DNA from: Nitriliruptorales bacterium
Lineage (GTDB): Bacteria; Actinomycetota; Nitriliruptoria; Euzebyales; Egibacteraceae
Assembly: GCA_007119305.1 (NCBI GenBank)
Contig: SKPY01000090.1
Span: forward strand, 1-5,802
Direction: 5' to 3'
DNA length: 5,802 bases
Made by a program: the position numbers and the translations under genes. Of the stretch, positions 4,830 through 5,802 are shown in pieces (position 1 is the first letter of the stretch; every line of letters begins with the position of its first letter). The notes under the pieces are model-generated. The model was given only the letters and a program-made list of their open reading frames with translations. It had not been told where the DNA came from and searched no databases.

Positions 4830-5802
4830 ATGGCGACGACGCGCCTGCCCGGCTTCGACGCCGCCCAGCAGCTGGCCTTCGCCCTGCGCCGCGAGCTCGA
4901 CGGCGACGTGCGCTTCGATCCGGGCAGCCGCCACCTGTACGCCACCGACGCGTCCAACTACCGGCACGTGCCCGCCGGGGTGGTCCTGCCCCGTCACGTC
5001 GACGACATCGCCGCGACCCTGGCGCACTGCCGCGAGGCGGGCGTGCCGGTGGTGTCCCGCGGCGCCGGCACATCGCTGGCCGGCCAGGCGGCGAGCGCCG
5101 GCGTGGTGCTGGACTGCTCGGCCCACCTCGACGCGATTCTCGAGGTGGATCCCGGCACCGCGACGGTCCGGGTCGAGCCGGGCGTGGTGCTCGACCGTCT
5201 CCAGGCCGCCGTCGCCGGCCACGGGCTGATGTTCGGCCCCGACCCGTCCACCCACGACCGCTGCACGCTCGGCGGCATGATCGGCAACGACGCCTGCGGC
5301 GTGCACTCGCTGGCCACCGGCCGCACGATGCACAACGTCGAGGCACTGGACCTGCTGCTGGCCGACGGCACCCCCGTCGAGGTGGGACGCCACGACCTGG
5401 CCGACGCGGCCGCCCGCGCGGCACGTGACGACCGGGTCGGGCGGCTGTTCGCGGGGCTGCTCGGGCTGCGGGAGCGCGTCGGGCCGCTGGCCGGGCGGAT
5501 CCCGGACCTGCCTCGGCGGGTGTCGGGCTACCACCTCGACCAGCTGCTGGGTGCAGACCATCTCCACGTGGCCCGGGCGCTGGTGGGCACCGAGGGCACC
5601 TGCGCGGTCGTGGTGGGCGCGACGGTGCGGCTACGGCCCCGGCCGGCGCACCGTGCGGTGGTCGTGATCGCCCACGCCGACCTCGGTGCGGCCGCCGACC
5701 ACGTACCGGCGCTGCTCGCCCACGACCTGCTGGGCCTCGAGGGGATCGACGACACGCTGGTCGCCGGCGCCCAGCGCCCGGGACGGCCGCCCTCGGCCGG
5801 GG
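4830..5802 (+). CDS. FAD-binding oxidoreductase, probably FAD plus Fe-S type, N-terminal part only
   Basis: The frame is open from the ATG at 4830 to the window end, 324 codons and one base, so the gene is cut at its 3' side. It begins with MATTRLPGFD and contains FDPGSRHLYATDASNYR (29-45), VVSRGAGTSLAGQ (74-86), FGPDPSTHDRCTLGGMIGNDACG (135-157) and later GTEGTCAVVVGATVRLRP. These are the signature segments of the PCMH-type FAD domain in the GlcD / D-lactate dehydrogenase group. The SNYR and IGNDACG forms are those of the long proteins of about 950 residues that carry a C-terminal Fe-S (GlcF-like) half; that half would lie beyond the window. Such enzymes oxidise 2-hydroxy acids such as lactate or glycolate and pass electrons to the respiratory chain. 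The substrate is not known here. No ribosome binding site precedes the ATG; it abuts the patatin TGA, so translation is probably coupled. Confidence 0.92.
   Translation, partial: MATTRLPGFDAAQQLAFALRRELDGDVRFDPGSRHLYATDASNYRHVPAGVVLPRHVDDIAATLAHCREAGVPVVSRGAGTSLAGQAASAGVVLDCSAHLDAILEVDPGTATVRVEPGVVLDRLQAAVAGHGLMFGPDPSTHDRCTLGGMIGNDACGVHSLATGRTMHNVEALDLLLADGTPVEVGRHDLADAAARAARDDRVGRLFAGLLGLRERVGPLAGRIPDLPRRVSGYHLDQLLGADHLHVARALVGTEGTCAVVVGATVRLRPRPAHRAVVVIAHADLGAAADHVPALLAHDLLGLEGIDDTLVAGAQRPGRPPSAG

Noticed and set aside
3852..5567. Minus-strand open frame of 571 codons opposite patatin and the oxidoreductase
   Set aside because: It lies antisense to two genes with clear catalytic motifs, has no recognisable domain or ribosome binding site, and is a typical mirror frame of GC-rich coding DNA.

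Overview
The window is very GC-rich, with G or C at almost every third codon position, short intergenic gaps and several GTG or leaderless-looking starts. This and the gene families present (an ECF-type sigma factor paired with a DUF5667 membrane protein, and a large FAD/Fe-S oxidoreductase) suggest a chromosomal segment of an actinobacterium (Actinomycetota). The genus cannot be told from the sequence. There are no tRNA or rRNA genes, insertion sequences, CRISPR repeats or phage genes.

Layout, left to right. (1) Minus strand, bases 1-1667: an ECF-like sigma factor (1667 to 1098), then a DUF5667 membrane protein (972 to 94). The DUF5667 protein has one membrane segment and a Gly/His/Met-rich repeated tail outside the membrane. 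A possible further start at base 55 runs off the left edge. (2) A short divergent promoter region, 1668-1755. (3) Plus strand: a RimJ/RimL-like GNAT acetyltransferase (1756-2346), then, 16 bases on, a three-helix membrane protein of unknown function (2363-3172). (4) Minus strand: a small DUF2007-like protein (3779 to 3558), then a single-pass membrane protein (3558 to 3148) coupled to it by an overlapping TGATG. The 3' end of the second gene overlaps the 3' end of the plus-strand membrane gene by 25 bases. (5) A second divergent region, 3780-3884. (6) Plus strand: a patatin-like phospholipase (3885-4829) followed with no gap by the N-terminal 324 codons of a FAD-binding (probably FAD plus Fe-S) oxidoreductase, which runs off the right edge.

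How the genes work together: the sigma factor and DUF5667 protein most likely form an envelope-responsive transcription unit, with the DUF5667 protein as candidate membrane regulator. GNAT plus membrane protein, DUF2007-like plus single-pass protein, and patatin plus oxidoreductase look like three further two-gene operons. No shared pathway ties all of them together. I see no clearly new multi-gene system. The best leads are the His/Met/Cys-bearing extracytoplasmic part of the DUF5667 protein, the orphan membrane proteins and the two divergent control regions.
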